A DNA stretch of 64,000 nt from Luteipulveratus flavus (GCF_029439465.1 NZ_JAROAV010000021.1:62001-126000); one strand, 5' to 3'; numbered from the stretch's first letter, positions 42,410 through 54,333 are shown. Translations and numbers: made by a program. The notes: a model not told the origin generated them from the letters alone.

Positions 42410-43909
42410 ATGACCCTGGACGTGCTCGACCTGCCCGCGCTGCGCCGGTGGGTGGTCATCGCGCGCGCCGACCTGGCCAGGCACGCCGCCGCGATCAACG
42501 GGCTCAACGTCTTCCCCGTCCCGGACGGCGACACCGGCACCAACCTGCTGCTGACGCTGGACGAGGCCGCTCGCGAGGTCGCCGCGCTGCGGCTGACCGG
42601 TCTCGCCGAGTCCGCCGAGGCCCTGGCCCGGGCGACGCTCACCTCCGCCCGGGGCAACTCGGGGGTCATTCTCAGCCAGCTCGTCCGCGGGGTGGCCGAG
42701 ATCGCGGGTCGCGGGACAGGCGAGCAGCTCGACCACGACGACCTGCGGCAGGCCCTCGCACGCGCGAGCGTCCTCGCTCGGTCCGGTGTAGCCCGTCCGG
42801 TCGAGGGCACCGTCCTCAGCGTCGCCTCCGCCGCGGCCGACGGCTGCGCCGACGGGTCCTCTCTCGCAGAGGTCTCCGGCCGTGCAATCACCGCGGGCCG
42901 GGAGGCGCTCGCGCGGACCCGCGAGCAGCTGGACGTCCTGCGCGAGGCGGGCGTGGTCGACGCCGGCGGCGCGGGCTACCTCCTGGTGCTCGAGGCGCTG
43001 GACCGGGTCGTCCGCGACGATCCGAGCCCGGCGGACGGCGACGCCACGCCGGAGTGGCTGCTCGCCGCCGGGCCGGTGTCGCTCGGCGCGGCGGGCTCCG
43101 ACGACTGCGGACCGCGGCACGACGGACCCGCGTACGAGGTGATGTACCTCCTGGACGACAGCGACGACGTACGGGTCGAGCGGCTGCGCGGCCGGCTGGA
43201 CGCCCTCGGCGACTCGGTCGTCGTGGCCGGCGGGCCGCGGGTCTGGTCGGTCCACGTGCACGTCGACGACGTCGCCGCCGCCCTCAACGCCGGGGTGGGC
43301 GCCGGTCGGCCGCACCGCTTCCGGGTGACGCGCTTCGACGTCGGCGCGCCGCCGCCTCGTCCGGTGGCGGGCTTCGGGATGCTCGTGGTGGCGGACGGCC
43401 TCGGCGACCTCGACGGCGTCCGGGGCTCGCAGGTGGCGCTGGTCGACGTCGCGGACGTCCGCGACCAGCCGGGTGCCGTCGTGGACCGGCTGCGCGACCT
43501 GGGCGGCGACGAGGGCGTCCTCGCCCTGACCGACTCCACCGCCGCGGCGGAGATCGTGCACGAGGCCGCCGCCATCGTCGGACGGGTCGTGCACGTGGTC
43601 GGGTCCCACCCGGTGCACGTCCTCGCGGGCCTCTCGGTGATCGACGGCGACGGCTCGCTGGTCGACGCCGCCCGGGACGCACTGGAGGTCGTCGACGAGG
43701 CCGTCGTCGTCCTTCTCGAGAGGACGGGCGCCGAGCAGACGGCACAGGTGCTCGACCGCGTCCGGGAGTCGGGCGCCGAGGTGGTGACCCTGGTGACCGG
43801 AGCGGGCGCGCAGGTCCCGGCCGAGCTCCTGGACGGGCTCGCCGGCGTCGAGGTCACGGTGCTGGAGAGCCGGGCGCGCGGCTGGGCTCTCGCGGTGGGC
43901 CTGGAGTGA
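42410..43909 (+). CDS. DAK2 domain protein (YloV / FakA-like)
   Basis: A 499-aa protein with an N-terminal DAK2 nucleotide-binding domain and a C-terminal DegV-associated domain. The ATP/Mg motif NVFPVPDGDTGTNLLLT is at about 33-49, ARGNSGVILSQLVRG at about 82-96, and GVVDAGGAGYLLVLEAL near 182-198. Relatives are fatty-acid kinases working with DegV/FakB binding proteins. A strong AAGGAGGTG ribosome binding site precedes the ATG. It overlaps recG by 4 nt, the standard actinobacterial arrangement. Confidence 0.9.
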   Translation: MTLDVLDLPALRRWVVIARADLARHAAAINGLNVFPVPDGDTGTNLLLTLDEAAREVAALRLTGLAESAEALARATLTSARGNSGVILSQLVRGVAEIAGRGTGEQLDHDDLRQALARASVLARSGVARPVEGTVLSVASAAADGCADGSSLAEVSGRAITAGREALARTREQLDVLREAGVVDAGGAGYLLVLEALDRVVRDDPSPADGDATPEWLLAAGPVSLGAAGSDDCGPRHDGPAYEVMYLLDDSDDVRVERLRGRLDALGDSVVVAGGPRVWSVHVHVDDVAAALNAGVGAGRPHRFRVTRFDVGAPPPRPVAGFGMLVVADGLGDLDGVRGSQVALVDVADVRDQPGAVVDRLRDLGGDEGVLALTDSTAAAEIVHEAAAIVGRVVHVVGSHPVHVLAGLSVIDGDGSLVDAARDALEVVDEAVVVLLERTGAEQTAQVLDRVRESGAEVVTLVTGAGAQVPAELLDGLAGVEVTVLESRARGWALAVGLE

Positions 43910-46107
43910 GCGGCGTGCAGCGGTCGACCCGGCTGGTCCGGGTCCTGGGCGATGCCGCCAAGAAGCTGGAGAAGGCCCGCGGGCTCGGCACGGTGGGGGA
44001 CCTGCTGGAGTTCCTGCCGCGGCGCTACATCGACGCCAACACCTCCGGCCGGCTGTCGGAGTTCACCGTCGGCGAGACGGCCGTGCTGGTCGCGACCGTC
44101 GTCTCCGCGCAGACCCGCAGCATGCGCAACCGCCGGGGTCGGATGCTCGAGGCGGTGATCCAGGACGCCGACGGGACCACCGCGCGCCTGGTGTTCTTCC
44201 GCGCGTACGGGCACGACAGCCGCCTGCTGCCCGGGGTGCGCGCCCTGTTCCGCGGCAAGCTGGACGCCTACCGCGGCGGGTGGCAGCTCTCGCACCCGGA
44301 CTACACGCTCGTCGACGGCGAGGACGACACGGTGTACGAGGGCGGCCTCGTCCCGCTCTACCTCAACATCCCGGGCGTCACCGACATGCAGCTCACCCAG
44401 TCGATGCGCCTGGTGCTGGACCAGCTCGACGACGCCGACGACCCGGTCCCGCCGGACGTGCGGGACCGCCGCGACCTGGTCGACCAGCCCACCGCGTACC
44501 GGCTGCTGCACCTGCCGCGCTCGATGGCCGAGGTGGGGCGGGGCAAGCGACGCCTGCGGTACGACGAGGCGCTGGTCGTGCAGACCGCCCTCGCCCAGAG
44601 CCGGCACCGGTACGACGCGGAGGAGGCCGTCCCGCGGCGCCCGCTGGCCGGCGGCCTGCTCGCCGCCTTCGACGAACGGCTGCCGTTCGAGCTGACGCCG
44701 GGCCAGCAGCGGGTCAGCGAGGAGATCGCCGAGGACATGGCGCGCAGCCGGCCGATGCACCGGCTCCTGCAGGGGGAGGTGGGTTCGGGCAAGACGATCG
44801 TCGCGCTCCGGGCGATGCTCGCGGCTGTCGATGCCGGCGCGCAGGCCGCGCTGCTCGCTCCCACGGAGGTCCTGGCCCAGCAGCACGAGCGCTCGATCCG
44901 CGCGATGCTCGGCGACCTCGCCGAGGCGGGCATGCTCGGGGGCGCGGAGCACGCCACGGGGGTGGCCCTGCTGACCGGGTCGATGTCCCGCGGCCAGCGC
45001 GAGCGGGTCCTGCTCGACATCGCCACCGGTCCGGTCGGCATCGTGATCGGGACGCACGCCCTGATCCAGGACCAGGTCATGTTCGCCGACCTCGGCCTCG
45101 TCGTCGTCGACGAGCAGCACCGGTTCGGGGTCGAGCAGCGAGATGCGTTGCGCAGCAAGGCACTTCGGCCTCCGCACGTGCTGGTGATGACTGCGACGCC
45201 GATCCCTCGTACGGTCGCGATGACGGTCTTCGGCGACATGGACACCTCCTCGCTCACCGAGCTGCCGAGGGGCCGGCAGCCGATCGCCTCGCACGTGGTC
45301 CCGGCGTCCCGGCCCGCGTGGTTGGAGCGAGCCTGGACCCGCCTCGCCGAGGAGGTCGGCCGCGGTCATCAGGCGTACGTCGTGTGTCCGCGCATCGGCG
45401 ACGCCGACGACGGCGCCCGGGAGAGCGACGTCGAGGTCGAGACGGACGCCGAGGAGTACGCCGACGAGGAGCCGGCCGAGACGCCGCGCGAGCTGCACGG
45501 GGTCTACGAGACGCTGCAGCGGCTGCGCGAGGAGCCGGCCCTGCGCGGGCTCCGGGTCGAGATGCTGCACGGCCGCATGACGCCCGAGGACAAGGACGCC
45601 GTCATGCGCGCGTTCGGCGCCGGCGAGGTCGACGTCCTGGTGTCGACGACCGTCATCGAGGTGGGCGTCGACGTCCCCAACGCCACCGCCATGGTCGTGC
45701 TGGACGCCGACCGGTTCGGCATCTCCCAGCTGCACCAGCTGCGCGGTCGGGTCGGGCGAGGCTCGGCCGGCGGCCTGTGCCTGCTGGTCACCGAGTCGGA
45801 CAACCCCGACACGGTCGCGCGGCTGGAGGCCGTCGCGGGGACGACGGACGGCTTCGCCCTGGCCGACCTCGACCTGGAGCTGCGGCGGGAGGGCGACGTG
45901 CTCGGGGCGAGCCAGAGCGGGCGGCGCTCCGGGCTGCGGCTGCTGCGCCTCACCCACGCCAAGGACATCGAGCTGATCGAGCAGGCCCGCGAGGACGCCG
46001 GGGCGCTCGTCACCGAGGACCCCGACCTGCTTCGGCACCCGGCGCTCGCCGAGCTGGTCCGCAGCCGGCTGGACGACGAGCAGGCCGCGTTCCTGGAGCG
46101 CGGCTGA
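43906..46107 (+). CDS. recG: ATP-dependent DNA helicase RecG
   Basis: A 733-aa fork-remodelling helicase. The N-terminal wedge domain has an OB fold (about 60-150, AVLVATVVSAQTR). Walker A is GEVGSGKTIVAL (about 291-301), motif II is VDEQHRFGV (about 400), motif III TATPIPRT, and the C-terminal motif is STTVIEVGVDVPNAT with QLRGRVGRG. An acidic insertion of about 30 residues (DADDGARESDVEVE onward) separates two helicase motifs. GTG overlaps the DAK2 stop. Confidence 0.96.
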   Translation: MSGVQRSTRLVRVLGDAAKKLEKARGLGTVGDLLEFLPRRYIDANTSGRLSEFTVGETAVLVATVVSAQTRSMRNRRGRMLEAVIQDADGTTARLVFFRAYGHDSRLLPGVRALFRGKLDAYRGGWQLSHPDYTLVDGEDDTVYEGGLVPLYLNIPGVTDMQLTQSMRLVLDQLDDADDPVPPDVRDRRDLVDQPTAYRLLHLPRSMAEVGRGKRRLRYDEALVVQTALAQSRHRYDAEEAVPRRPLAGGLLAAFDERLPFELTPGQQRVSEEIAEDMARSRPMHRLLQGEVGSGKTIVALRAMLAAVDAGAQAALLAPTEVLAQQHERSIRAMLGDLAEAGMLGGAEHATGVALLTGSMSRGQRERVLLDIATGPVGIVIGTHALIQDQVMFADLGLVVVDEQHRFGVEQRDALRSKALRPPHVLVMTATPIPRTVAMTVFGDMDTSSLTELPRGRQPIASHVVPASRPAWLERAWTRLAEEVGRGHQAYVVCPRIGDADDGARESDVEVETDAEEYADEEPAETPRELHGVYETLQRLREEPALRGLRVEMLHGRMTPEDKDAVMRAFGAGEVDVLVSTTVIEVGVDVPNATAMVVLDADRFGISQLHQLRGRVGRGSAGGLCLLVTESDNPDTVARLEAVAGTTDGFALADLDLELRREGDVLGASQSGRRSGLRLLRLTHAKDIELIEQAREDAGALVTEDPDLLRHPALAELVRSRLDDEQAAFLERG

Positions 46108-46679
46108 TGTCGCGGATCATCGCCGGGACGGCCGGCGGCCGGCGGATCGAGACTCCACCCGGCGCCGGCACGCGGCCGACGACCGACCGGGTGCGCGAGG
46201 CGCTCTTCTCCCGGCTGGAGCACCTCGAGGTCCTGGAGGACGCGGTGGTCCTCGACCTGTACGCCGGCTCCGGGGCCCTGGGCCTGGAAGCCGCCAGCCG
46301 TGGCGCGGCCGCCGTCACGCTCGTCGAGGCGGACCGCCGGGCGGCCACCGTGATCCGGCGCAACGTGGCCGATCTCGGGCTGCGCCAGTGCCAGGTCCGC
46401 GCCGAGCCGGTCGAGCGCGTGCTCGCGTCAGCGCCGAGCGAGCGCACGGTCGAGCTGGTCCTGGCCGACCCGCCGTACGACGTGGAGGAGACGTCGCTGG
46501 AGCGGGTGCTGGCCCTGGTGGTCCCGTGGCTGGTGCAGGACGCCCTGCTGGTGATCGAGCGCTCCTCCCGCTCGCCCGAGCCAACCTGGCCGGCGGACGT
46601 GGAGCTGATCGGCCCGCGGCGGTACGGCGAGACGGTCATGTGGTTCGCCGAGTACCTCCCCGAGGGCGAGATCGCCTGA
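46107..46679 (+). CDS. rsmD: 16S rRNA (guanine966-N2)-methyltransferase RsmD
   Basis: A 190-aa enzyme that modifies G966 of 16S rRNA. It starts with the conserved RIIAGTAGGRRI, followed by TRPTTDRVREALFS, the SAM-binding LDLYAGSGALGLEAASRG, and the catalytic DPPY motif (LVLADPPYD). The ATG overlaps the recG stop (TGATG). Confidence 0.95.
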   Translation: MSRIIAGTAGGRRIETPPGAGTRPTTDRVREALFSRLEHLEVLEDAVVLDLYAGSGALGLEAASRGAAAVTLVEADRRAATVIRRNVADLGLRQCQVRAEPVERVLASAPSERTVELVLADPPYDVEETSLERVLALVVPWLVQDALLVIERSSRSPEPTWPADVELIGPRRYGETVMWFAEYLPEGEIA

Positions 46680-46754
46680 GGCGCACTAGGGTCGAGGGCG
46701 GCGTCGCGGCGGCCGTCCGGCGCCCGACCCACGAGCCGGCAGAGCGAGGCGCAG

Positions 46755-47246
46755 ATGAGCGGCAACCCACGACGGTGCGTGTGCCCCGGTTCGTACGACC
46801 CGATGACCAACGGGCACCTGGACGTCGTCACGCGGGCGAGCGCGCTGTTCGAGGAGGTCGTCGTCGCGCTGCTGTACAACCCGGACAAGCACGGGACGTT
46901 CTCGCCGCAGGAGCGGCTGGAGCTCATCGAGAAGTCGGTCGCCCACCTGCCCAACGTCCGGGCCGAGGGCTTCGGCAAGGCGCTGGTGGTCGACGTGTGC
47001 GAGCAGGTCGACGCGGGCGTGCTCCTGAAGGGGATCCGCGGGGACGCCGACTACGACTACGAGCTGCCGATGGCCCTGATGAACCGCGAGATGACCGGCG
47101 TGGAGACGCTGATGCTGCCGGGCGATCCGCGGCTGGGGCACTACTCCAGCTCGCTGATCCGCCTGATCGCGAGCCACGGCGCCGACGTTTCCGCGATGGT
47201 GCCCGAGCCGGTCCTGCAGCCGCTGCTGGAGCGGCTGCGCGGCTGA
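46755..47246 (+). CDS. coaD: Phosphopantetheine adenylyltransferase
   Basis: A 163-aa nucleotidyltransferase making dephospho-CoA. The T/HxGH-type motif is PGSYDPMTNGHLDVVTRA near the start. KGIRGDADYDYELPMALMNREM and the late YSSSLIRLIASHGADVS are diagnostic. TAGGGT at 46687-46692 is a possible -10 for a separate transcript. It converges on the lipid kinase gene with 14 bp between stops. Confidence 0.96.
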   Translation: MSGNPRRCVCPGSYDPMTNGHLDVVTRASALFEEVVVALLYNPDKHGTFSPQERLELIEKSVAHLPNVRAEGFGKALVVDVCEQVDAGVLLKGIRGDADYDYELPMALMNREMTGVETLMLPGDPRLGHYSSSLIRLIASHGADVSAMVPEPVLQPLLERLRG

Positions 47247-47260
47247 GTCCGCCGCGCCGG

Positions 47261-48169
47261 TCAGGGCGTGATCAGCGAGAGCCCGTCCGGCACCGCCTCG
47301 ATCACGGCCGGCAGCGGTCCGGCGCAGTCCCCGTCGGCGTACGCGTTCATGTCGGGGGTAATGATCTCGATCCGCTTGCCCCGGTGGGTCCGCACCGCGC
47401 GGTGGTCGACGTGCGTCCCGGTGAAGATCTTCGGCAGCACGGTCGGCAGCTCCAGGCGGGGGTACGGCACGGTGTGCATGACCGTGACGTCCAGCAGCCC
47501 GTCGTGCGGGTCGGCGGACGGGCACATCCGCATGTCCCCGCCGTACGAGCGGGTGTTGCCGACCGCGACCAGGATCAGCGCGCCGTCGATCACCTCGTCG
47601 TCGATGACGAGGCGGAACTGGCGCGGCCGTAGCCGCAGGTACTCCACGCCGATCGACAGGACGTACCGAGCACGTCCGTTCGGCCAGCGCAGGGCGTTGT
47701 TCCGGTCGGCGACGAGGGAGTCGAACCCCGCCATCGCGATGGTGGCGAAGTAGCGCGAGGAGCCGTCCGCCGTGGTCACCCGACCGAGGTCGAACGGCGC
47801 CGCCTCCCCTTCCAGCGCGACGTCGACGGCGGCGGACACGTCCTTCAGCGGGAGGTCGATGACGCGCGCGAGGTCGTTCCCGGTGCCCGCCGGGACGATC
47901 GCGAGCGGCACACCGGTGGCGGCGGCCGCCTGGACGGCCAGCCCGTGGGTGCCGTCGCCGCCGACGCTGAGGATGGCGTCGGGACGCTGCGCAGCGGCTG
48001 CGAGGATGCGGGCCGCGGCGTCCTCGCGGCTGGAGCCCGTGACGTGGTCGACCTCGACGCCCCGGGCACGCAGCATCTGCAGGACGGGAGCGACGGCGTC
48101 CTCGCCCTTGCCGTGCCCGGCGTTCGGGTTGGTGAGGACGGCGAGACGGCTCCGCGGGGCGCTGGTCAC
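47261..48169 (-). CDS. Diacylglycerol kinase family lipid kinase
   Basis: A 302-aa DAGK-catalytic-domain protein. LTNPNAGHGKGE forms the phosphate loop, SVGGDGTHGLAVQ the nucleotide-binding GGDGT motif, and VPAGTGNDLARV the active-site turn. Relatives phosphorylate diacylglycerol, ceramide or sphingosine-like lipids. GTG at 48169 is used; ATG at 48220 would add 17 residues. Confidence 0.9.
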   Translation of the reverse strand: MTSAPRSRLAVLTNPNAGHGKGEDAVAPVLQMLRARGVEVDHVTGSSREDAAARILAAAAQRPDAILSVGGDGTHGLAVQAAAATGVPLAIVPAGTGNDLARVIDLPLKDVSAAVDVALEGEAAPFDLGRVTTADGSSRYFATIAMAGFDSLVADRNNALRWPNGRARYVLSIGVEYLRLRPRQFRLVIDDEVIDGALILVAVGNTRSYGGDMRMCPSADPHDGLLDVTVMHTVPYPRLELPTVLPKIFTGTHVDHRAVRTHRGKRIEIITPDMNAYADGDCAGPLPAVIEAVPDGLSLITP

Positions 48170-48313
48170 GCCGGCCAGTGTGCCCGAGGTGGTCGGCCGA
48201 GACGGCCACGACGGCTGCATTTGGGCCGTGGGCAGGGCCTCCGGTAACCTTGTGCGTCGGTCTACGTCGTCGTGACGTGTACCGAGCCACCCCGATATGA
48301 CGTGAGTAGCCCG

Positions 48314-48898
48314 ATGACGCCTGCCGATACCCGCCGACCCCTGGTGCTCGACACCAGAGAGCTCGGTCGGCGACCCGGTCAGATGGTCGAGCTGCAGCGC
48401 ACTGTCGAGGCTCCGAGTGATCTGGGCACCGACGTGATCGCCGTCCCCGAGGGCCAGCCGATCGAGCTGGACCTGCGGCTGGAGTCGGTCATGGAGGGCG
48501 TCCTGATCTCCGGCTCGGCCCGCGCCACCGCGACCGGCGCCTGCGTGCGGTGCCTGGACGACGTCCACCTTGCGGTGGACGTGCCGGTTCAGGAGCTGTT
48601 CGCCTACGCCGACCGCGCCGCGCACCACCACGAGGTGGCCGCGGAGCAGGACGACGACGACCTGCGGGAGCTGGACGGCGACTTCGCCGACCTGGAGCCC
48701 GTGCTGCGGGATGCGGTGGTGCCAGCACTGCCGTTCCAGCCGGTGTGCCGGGAGGACTGCCCGGGACTGTGCTCCGAGTGCGGAGCGCGTCTCGCGGACG
48801 ACCCGGACCACCACCACGAGAAGTTGGACCCCCGATGGGGTGCCTTGGCCGCGCTGAGCGACCAGGACGCCTCCGACGACGAGAAGAAGAGGAACTGA
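48314..48898 (+). CDS. YceD (DUF177) family protein
   Basis: A 194-aa protein of the family that sits before rpmF in most bacteria and is linked to 23S rRNA accumulation. It has LVLDTRELGRRPG at the start, CVRCLDDV in the core, an acidic central loop (QDDDDLRELDGD), and a C-terminal CREDCPGLCSECGARL Cys cluster that probably binds zinc. Start is uncertain: ATG 48314 is used, GTG 48302 or 48272 are alternatives. TAACCT at 48245-48250 may be a -10. Confidence 0.9.
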   Translation: MTPADTRRPLVLDTRELGRRPGQMVELQRTVEAPSDLGTDVIAVPEGQPIELDLRLESVMEGVLISGSARATATGACVRCLDDVHLAVDVPVQELFAYADRAAHHHEVAAEQDDDDLRELDGDFADLEPVLRDAVVPALPFQPVCREDCPGLCSECGARLADDPDHHHEKLDPRWGALAALSDQDASDDEKKRN

Positions 48899-48899
48899 C

Positions 48900-49094
48900 G
48901 TGGCTGTCCCGAAGCGGAAGATGTCGCGCTCCAACACCCGGTCGCGCCGGGCGAACTGGAAGGCGACCGCCGTGGCCACCCAGGCCTGCCCGCAGTGCTC
49001 CGCGCTGAAGCAGCCGCACCTGGCCTGCCCCTCCTGCGGTACGTACGCCGGCCGTCACTACAGCTCGGCCGAGCGCAGCGAGCACCAGGGCTGA
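48900..49094 (+). CDS. rpmF: 50S ribosomal protein L32
   Basis: A 64-aa ribosomal protein: [20 protein letters not shown], then a CPQC/CPSC zinc ribbon and GTYAGR. GTG start, 1 base after the yceD stop. C+ (zinc) form, as for L28 in this window. Confidence 0.97.
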   Translation: MAVPKRKMSRSNTRSRRANWKATAVATQACPQCSALKQPHLACPSCGTYAGRHYSSAERSEHQG

Positions 49095-49107
49095 TCCCCC
49101 CGCTGCC

Positions 49108-49914
49108 GTGACCCCGCCGACGAAGAAGTCGCAGCGGCACGAAGCAACGCAGCGGCCCGTCGCTGACCTGTCCCGGATCCTCACCGAGGTCTCCGGGACG
49201 GTGATCGACGAGCCGCTGCTTCTGCGTGCCCTGACGCACCGCTCCTACGCCTACGAGCAGGGCGGCGTACCCCACAACGAGCGCCAGGAGTTCCTCGGGG
49301 ACGCCGTGCTCGGACTGGTCGTGACGGACACCCTGTTCCGCACCCACCCCGACCTCCCCGAGGGCCAGCTCGCCAAGCTGCGCGCCTCGGTCGTGAACTC
49401 GCGCGCCCTCGCCGCTGTGGCCCGCGGCCTCGGCCTCGGCGACTTCGTGCTGCTCGGACGCGGCGAGTCGATCACCGGCGGCCGGGACAAGGACTCGATC
49501 CTCGCCGACACGACGGAGTCGATCATCGGCACCGTCTACCTCGCCGGCGGTATCGAGGCCGCGAGCCGGCTGGTGCACCACCTGATCGACCCGCTGCTGG
49601 CGACCGCCGCCGGCCTGGGCGCCGGCCTGGACTGGAAGACCTCCCTGCAGGAGGCGACCGCGGCCGCCGACCTCGGCGTGCCGTCGTACGTCGTCACCGA
49701 CGAGGGTCCGGACCACGACAAGGAGTTCACCGCGGTCGTCCTGGTGGGCGAGCGGGAGCTCGGTCGCGGTGTGGGCCGCAACAAGAAGGGCGCCGAGCAG
49801 ATGGCCGCCGAGCGGGCCTGGAAGGCGCTGCAGCAGCCGGACGAGCCGGCCGTCGCGCCGGACGAGATGGCTGCCCGGGCCGACGAGGCGGTCGCTCCGT
49901 CCGCCGATGCCTGA
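49108..49914 (+). CDS. rnc: Ribonuclease III
   Basis: A 268-aa double-strand-specific endoribonuclease acting in rRNA processing. The catalytic signature [14 protein letters not shown] is at about 56-69, and the second acidic site [15 protein letters not shown] follows. The C-terminal dsRNA-binding domain is about 175-245 ([12 protein letters not shown]...[16 protein letters not shown]). A short acidic tail ends the protein. GTG start. It overlaps mutM by 8 nt. Confidence 0.96.
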   Translation: MTPPTKKSQRHEATQRPVADLSRILTEVSGTVIDEPLLLRALTHRSYAYEQGGVPHNERQEFLGDAVLGLVVTDTLFRTHPDLPEGQLAKLRASVVNSRALAAVARGLGLGDFVLLGRGESITGGRDKDSILADTTESIIGTVYLAGGIEAASRLVHHLIDPLLATAAGLGAGLDWKTSLQEATAAADLGVPSYVVTDEGPDHDKEFTAVVLVGERELGRGVGRNKKGAEQMAAERAWKALQQPDEPAVAPDEMAARADEAVAPSADA

Positions 49915-50871
49915 GCTGCCCGAGGTCGAGGTCGTCCGCCGGGGCCTGGCCGACCATGTGGTCGGCCGGTCCGTCGTGGCGGTCGACATCCGTGGCCATC
50001 GGGTCGCCAGGCGGCACCTGGCCGGGCCGCTGGACCTCGCCGACCGGCTGACGGGGACGACCGTCGTCGCCGCGCGGCGCCGCGGCAAGTACCTGTGGCT
50101 GGAGCTCGCCGACCACGCAGCCGGCCACGGCGACCCGGACGAGACCGCGCTGATCGCCCACCTCGGCATGAGCGGCCAGATGCTGGTCGAGCCCGCCGAC
50201 GCGCCCCTGGAGAAGCACGCCCACGCGGTGCTCGCGCTCCGGGACCCCGACGGCAGCGAGGGCCTGCACCTGCGGTTCGTCGACCAGCGCACCTTCGGCG
50301 GCCTCTACCTGGACGACCTCGTGACCGACACGTTCGCCGGCGCCGACGCGCTCATACCCTCCACGCTCGCCCACATCGCCCCGGACCCGCTGGAGACGGC
50401 GTACGACCAGGCCTCGGTCGTCCGCCGGATGAAGGCCCGCCACACCCAGATCAAGCGCGCCCTGCTGGACCAGTCCCTGGTCTCGGGCATCGGCAACATC
50501 TATGCCGACGAGGCGCTCTGGCGCGCCCGGCTGCACGGTGAGCGAATGACGGACGCGCTCACCAAGCCGGTGCTGTCGGCGCTGCTCGACCACGCCCGCG
50601 ACGTCATGGGCGAGGCTCTGGGGAAGGGCGGTACGTCCTTCGACGCCCTGTACGTCAACGTCAACGGTGCTAGCGGCTACTTCGAGCGGTCGCTGAACGC
50701 CTACGGTCGCGAGGGTGAGCCGTGCCGGCGCTGCGGGCGTCCGATGCGGCGTGAGGCGTTCATGAACCGCTCCTCCTTCTCCTGCCCGCGCTGCCAGCCG
50801 CGACCCCGGACGGTGCGGCGCACGGCCACAAGTCCGGCGACATCGTCAGGGGTTCGACGTAGTGTGCGCGG

Positions 50872-50875
<4 letters not shown>
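49907..50875 (+). CDS. mutM: Formamidopyrimidine-DNA glycosylase
   Basis: A 322-aa base-excision glycosylase/AP lyase removing 8-oxoguanine. It begins with the diagnostic [13 protein letters not shown], where Pro2 is the nucleophile and Glu3 is catalytic. Lys of [11 protein letters not shown] and the helix-two-turn-helix [25 protein letters not shown] are present. The zinc finger is [24 protein letters not shown] (from about residue 275). A basic tail of about 25 residues beyond the finger is unusual and overlaps the next start. Confidence 0.95.
50860..50865 (+). promoter_or_regulatory. Candidate -10 element for the M3 peptidase gene (leaderless)
   Basis: TAGTGT lies 6 nt before the GTG at 50872, inside the 3' end of mutM. 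Confidence 0.4.
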
Positions 50876-52785
<1,910 letters not shown>

Positions 52786-52823
52786 CCACCGACCTCCCGC
52801 CGGATGCCCTGTCGGCCGGGGCA

Positions 52824-52829
52824 TACGGT
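52824..52829 (+). promoter_or_regulatory. Candidate -10 element for map (leaderless)
   Basis: TACGGT lies 6 nt before the GTG at 52836. Confidence 0.4.
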
Positions 52830-52835
52830 GGAGCG

Positions 52836-53603
52836 GTGATCGAGCTGAAGACGCCCCAGGAGATCGAGGCGATGCGACCGGCCGGCCGGTTCGTCGCCTC
52901 CGTGCTGACCGCGCTGAAGGAGAAGGCCGCGGTCGGCGTGAATCTCCTGGAGCTGGACGCCCTGGCGCACCAGATGATCCGGGACGCCGGAGCCACGTCG
53001 TGCTACATCGACTACCACCCCAGCTTCGGTGCCAGCCCGTTCGGGAAGGTGCTGTGCACCTCGGTGAACGACGCGGTGCTGCACGGCCTGCCGCACGACT
53101 ACGTCCTGCGCGACGGCGACCTGCTGTCCGTGGACTTCGCGGCCGCGGTCGGCGGCTGGGTGTCCGACGCCGCGCTGTCGGTCGTCGTCGGCACCCCTCG
53201 GCCCGAGGACGAGAAGGTCATCACGACGACCGAGCACGCGCTGGAGGCAGGGATCGCCGCGGCCCAGGTCGGCAGCAAGATCGGCGACATCTCCGCAGCG
53301 ATCGCCGAGGTCGCCCACGCCGCGGGCTACCGGGTCAACACCCAGTTCGGCGGTCACGGCGTGGGCCGGACGATGCACGGCGACCCGCACGTGCCGAACG
53401 ACGGGCGCCCCGGGCGCGGTCTGCGTCTGCAGCCGGGCCTGGTCATCGCGATCGAGCCCTGGTTCATGCAGGGCACGGACGAGATCTACACCGACCGCGA
53501 CGGCTGGACGCTGCGCAGCCGGGACGGCTCGCGGGGTGCGCACTCCGAGCACACGATCGCGATCACCCCCGACGGCCCGCTGGTGCTGACCGCCCGGGGC
53601 TGA
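52836..53603 (+). CDS. map: Methionine aminopeptidase, type I
   Basis: A 255-aa metalloenzyme that removes the initiator Met. The pita-bread fold residues are in place: LLSVDFAAAVGGWVSDAAL (two Asp ligands), GGHGVGRTMHGDPHVPN (His), IAIEPWFMQGT (Glu) and HSEHTIAI (Glu). It lacks the N-terminal zinc-finger extension of longer isoforms. GTG start with a hexamer 6 nt upstream. It converges on a lipoprotein gene 13 bp away. Confidence 0.94.
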   Translation: MIELKTPQEIEAMRPAGRFVASVLTALKEKAAVGVNLLELDALAHQMIRDAGATSCYIDYHPSFGASPFGKVLCTSVNDAVLHGLPHDYVLRDGDLLSVDFAAAVGGWVSDAALSVVVGTPRPEDEKVITTTEHALEAGIAAAQVGSKIGDISAAIAEVAHAAGYRVNTQFGGHGVGRTMHGDPHVPNDGRPGRGLRLQPGLVIAIEPWFMQGTDEIYTDRDGWTLRSRDGSRGAHSEHTIAITPDGPLVLTARG

Positions 53604-53616
53604 GTCGCTGCGTCGG

Positions 53617-54327
53617 TCAGGCGCTCCACTTCCAGCTGGCGAGCACGGGCGCGATGACCTTGTTCCGGTCCGCCTCGCTGACCGAGGGGCTGAACGAGAA
53701 CGTCACGACGTAGGAGTTCTTGCCGCGCAGGATGTACGCCTGGTCGATCAGGTAGCTCTGTGTACCGCTCGTGAGAGCGCTGCTCGTGCGGGACGCCTCG
53801 GTGCCCGCGACCGTGGTCCGCGGCAGCACCTTGACGTTCTTCGCGCCGGCCGCCTCGAGCTGCCGCTTGGAGGCGAGCTCGACCAGGTCCAGCGTCGTGC
53901 CGCCCGTGCCCTCCTGCCGGATGACGTTGATGTTGTCGGCGAAGCCGTCGCGGTCGAGGAAGTTGATGGCCACTGCGTCGGCGTTCGGCACCTTGCCCTT
54001 GGCGTCGCTCCAGCCCTTGGGCGCCGAGAAGGAGTAGTCCCGCTTCGTGCCGGTGATCCGCGCCCCCTGGGCGGGCGCGACCGAGGTCGACGGGGCGGCG
54101 GAGGACGGGGAGGAGGAGGTGCTCGTGGTCGTCGGAGCGGCGCTGGAGCTGCTGGACGACGTGCTGCTCGGGGTCTCGGCAGCGGTGCTGCTCGAGCTGG
54201 AGCTGGAGCTCGATGACGGAGCGCTCGGCTGCGCTGAGCTGACCTGGGGCGAGCTGTCACCGCAGGCGGAGAGCAGTCCGGCGGAGAGGGTGAGGAGGAC
54301 GACGGCGTGACGGGTGCGGCGCGGCAT
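53617..54327 (-). CDS. Ser/Thr-rich lipoprotein, LpqN/PsbP-like domain
   Basis: A 236-aa predicted lipoprotein. Signal and lipobox LLSAC (Cys about residue 22) are followed by a low-complexity Ser/Thr/Pro/Ala linker to about residue 90, probably spanning the cell wall. A C-terminal domain of about 140 aa (RDYSFSAPKGWSDA...FSPSVSEADRNKVIAPVLASWKW) resembles LpqN/LpqT and DUF1795 proteins of actinobacteria. ATG with TAGGCT 6 nt upstream. Function unknown. Confidence 0.8.
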   Translation of the reverse strand: MPRRTRHAVVLLTLSAGLLSACGDSSPQVSSAQPSAPSSSSSSSSSSTAAETPSSTSSSSSSAAPTTTSTSSSPSSAAPSTSVAPAQGARITGTKRDYSFSAPKGWSDAKGKVPNADAVAINFLDRDGFADNINVIRQEGTGGTTLDLVELASKRQLEAAGAKNVKVLPRTTVAGTEASRTSSALTSGTQSYLIDQAYILRGKNSYVVTFSFSPSVSEADRNKVIAPVLASWKWSA

Positions 54328-54333
54328 GCCGTC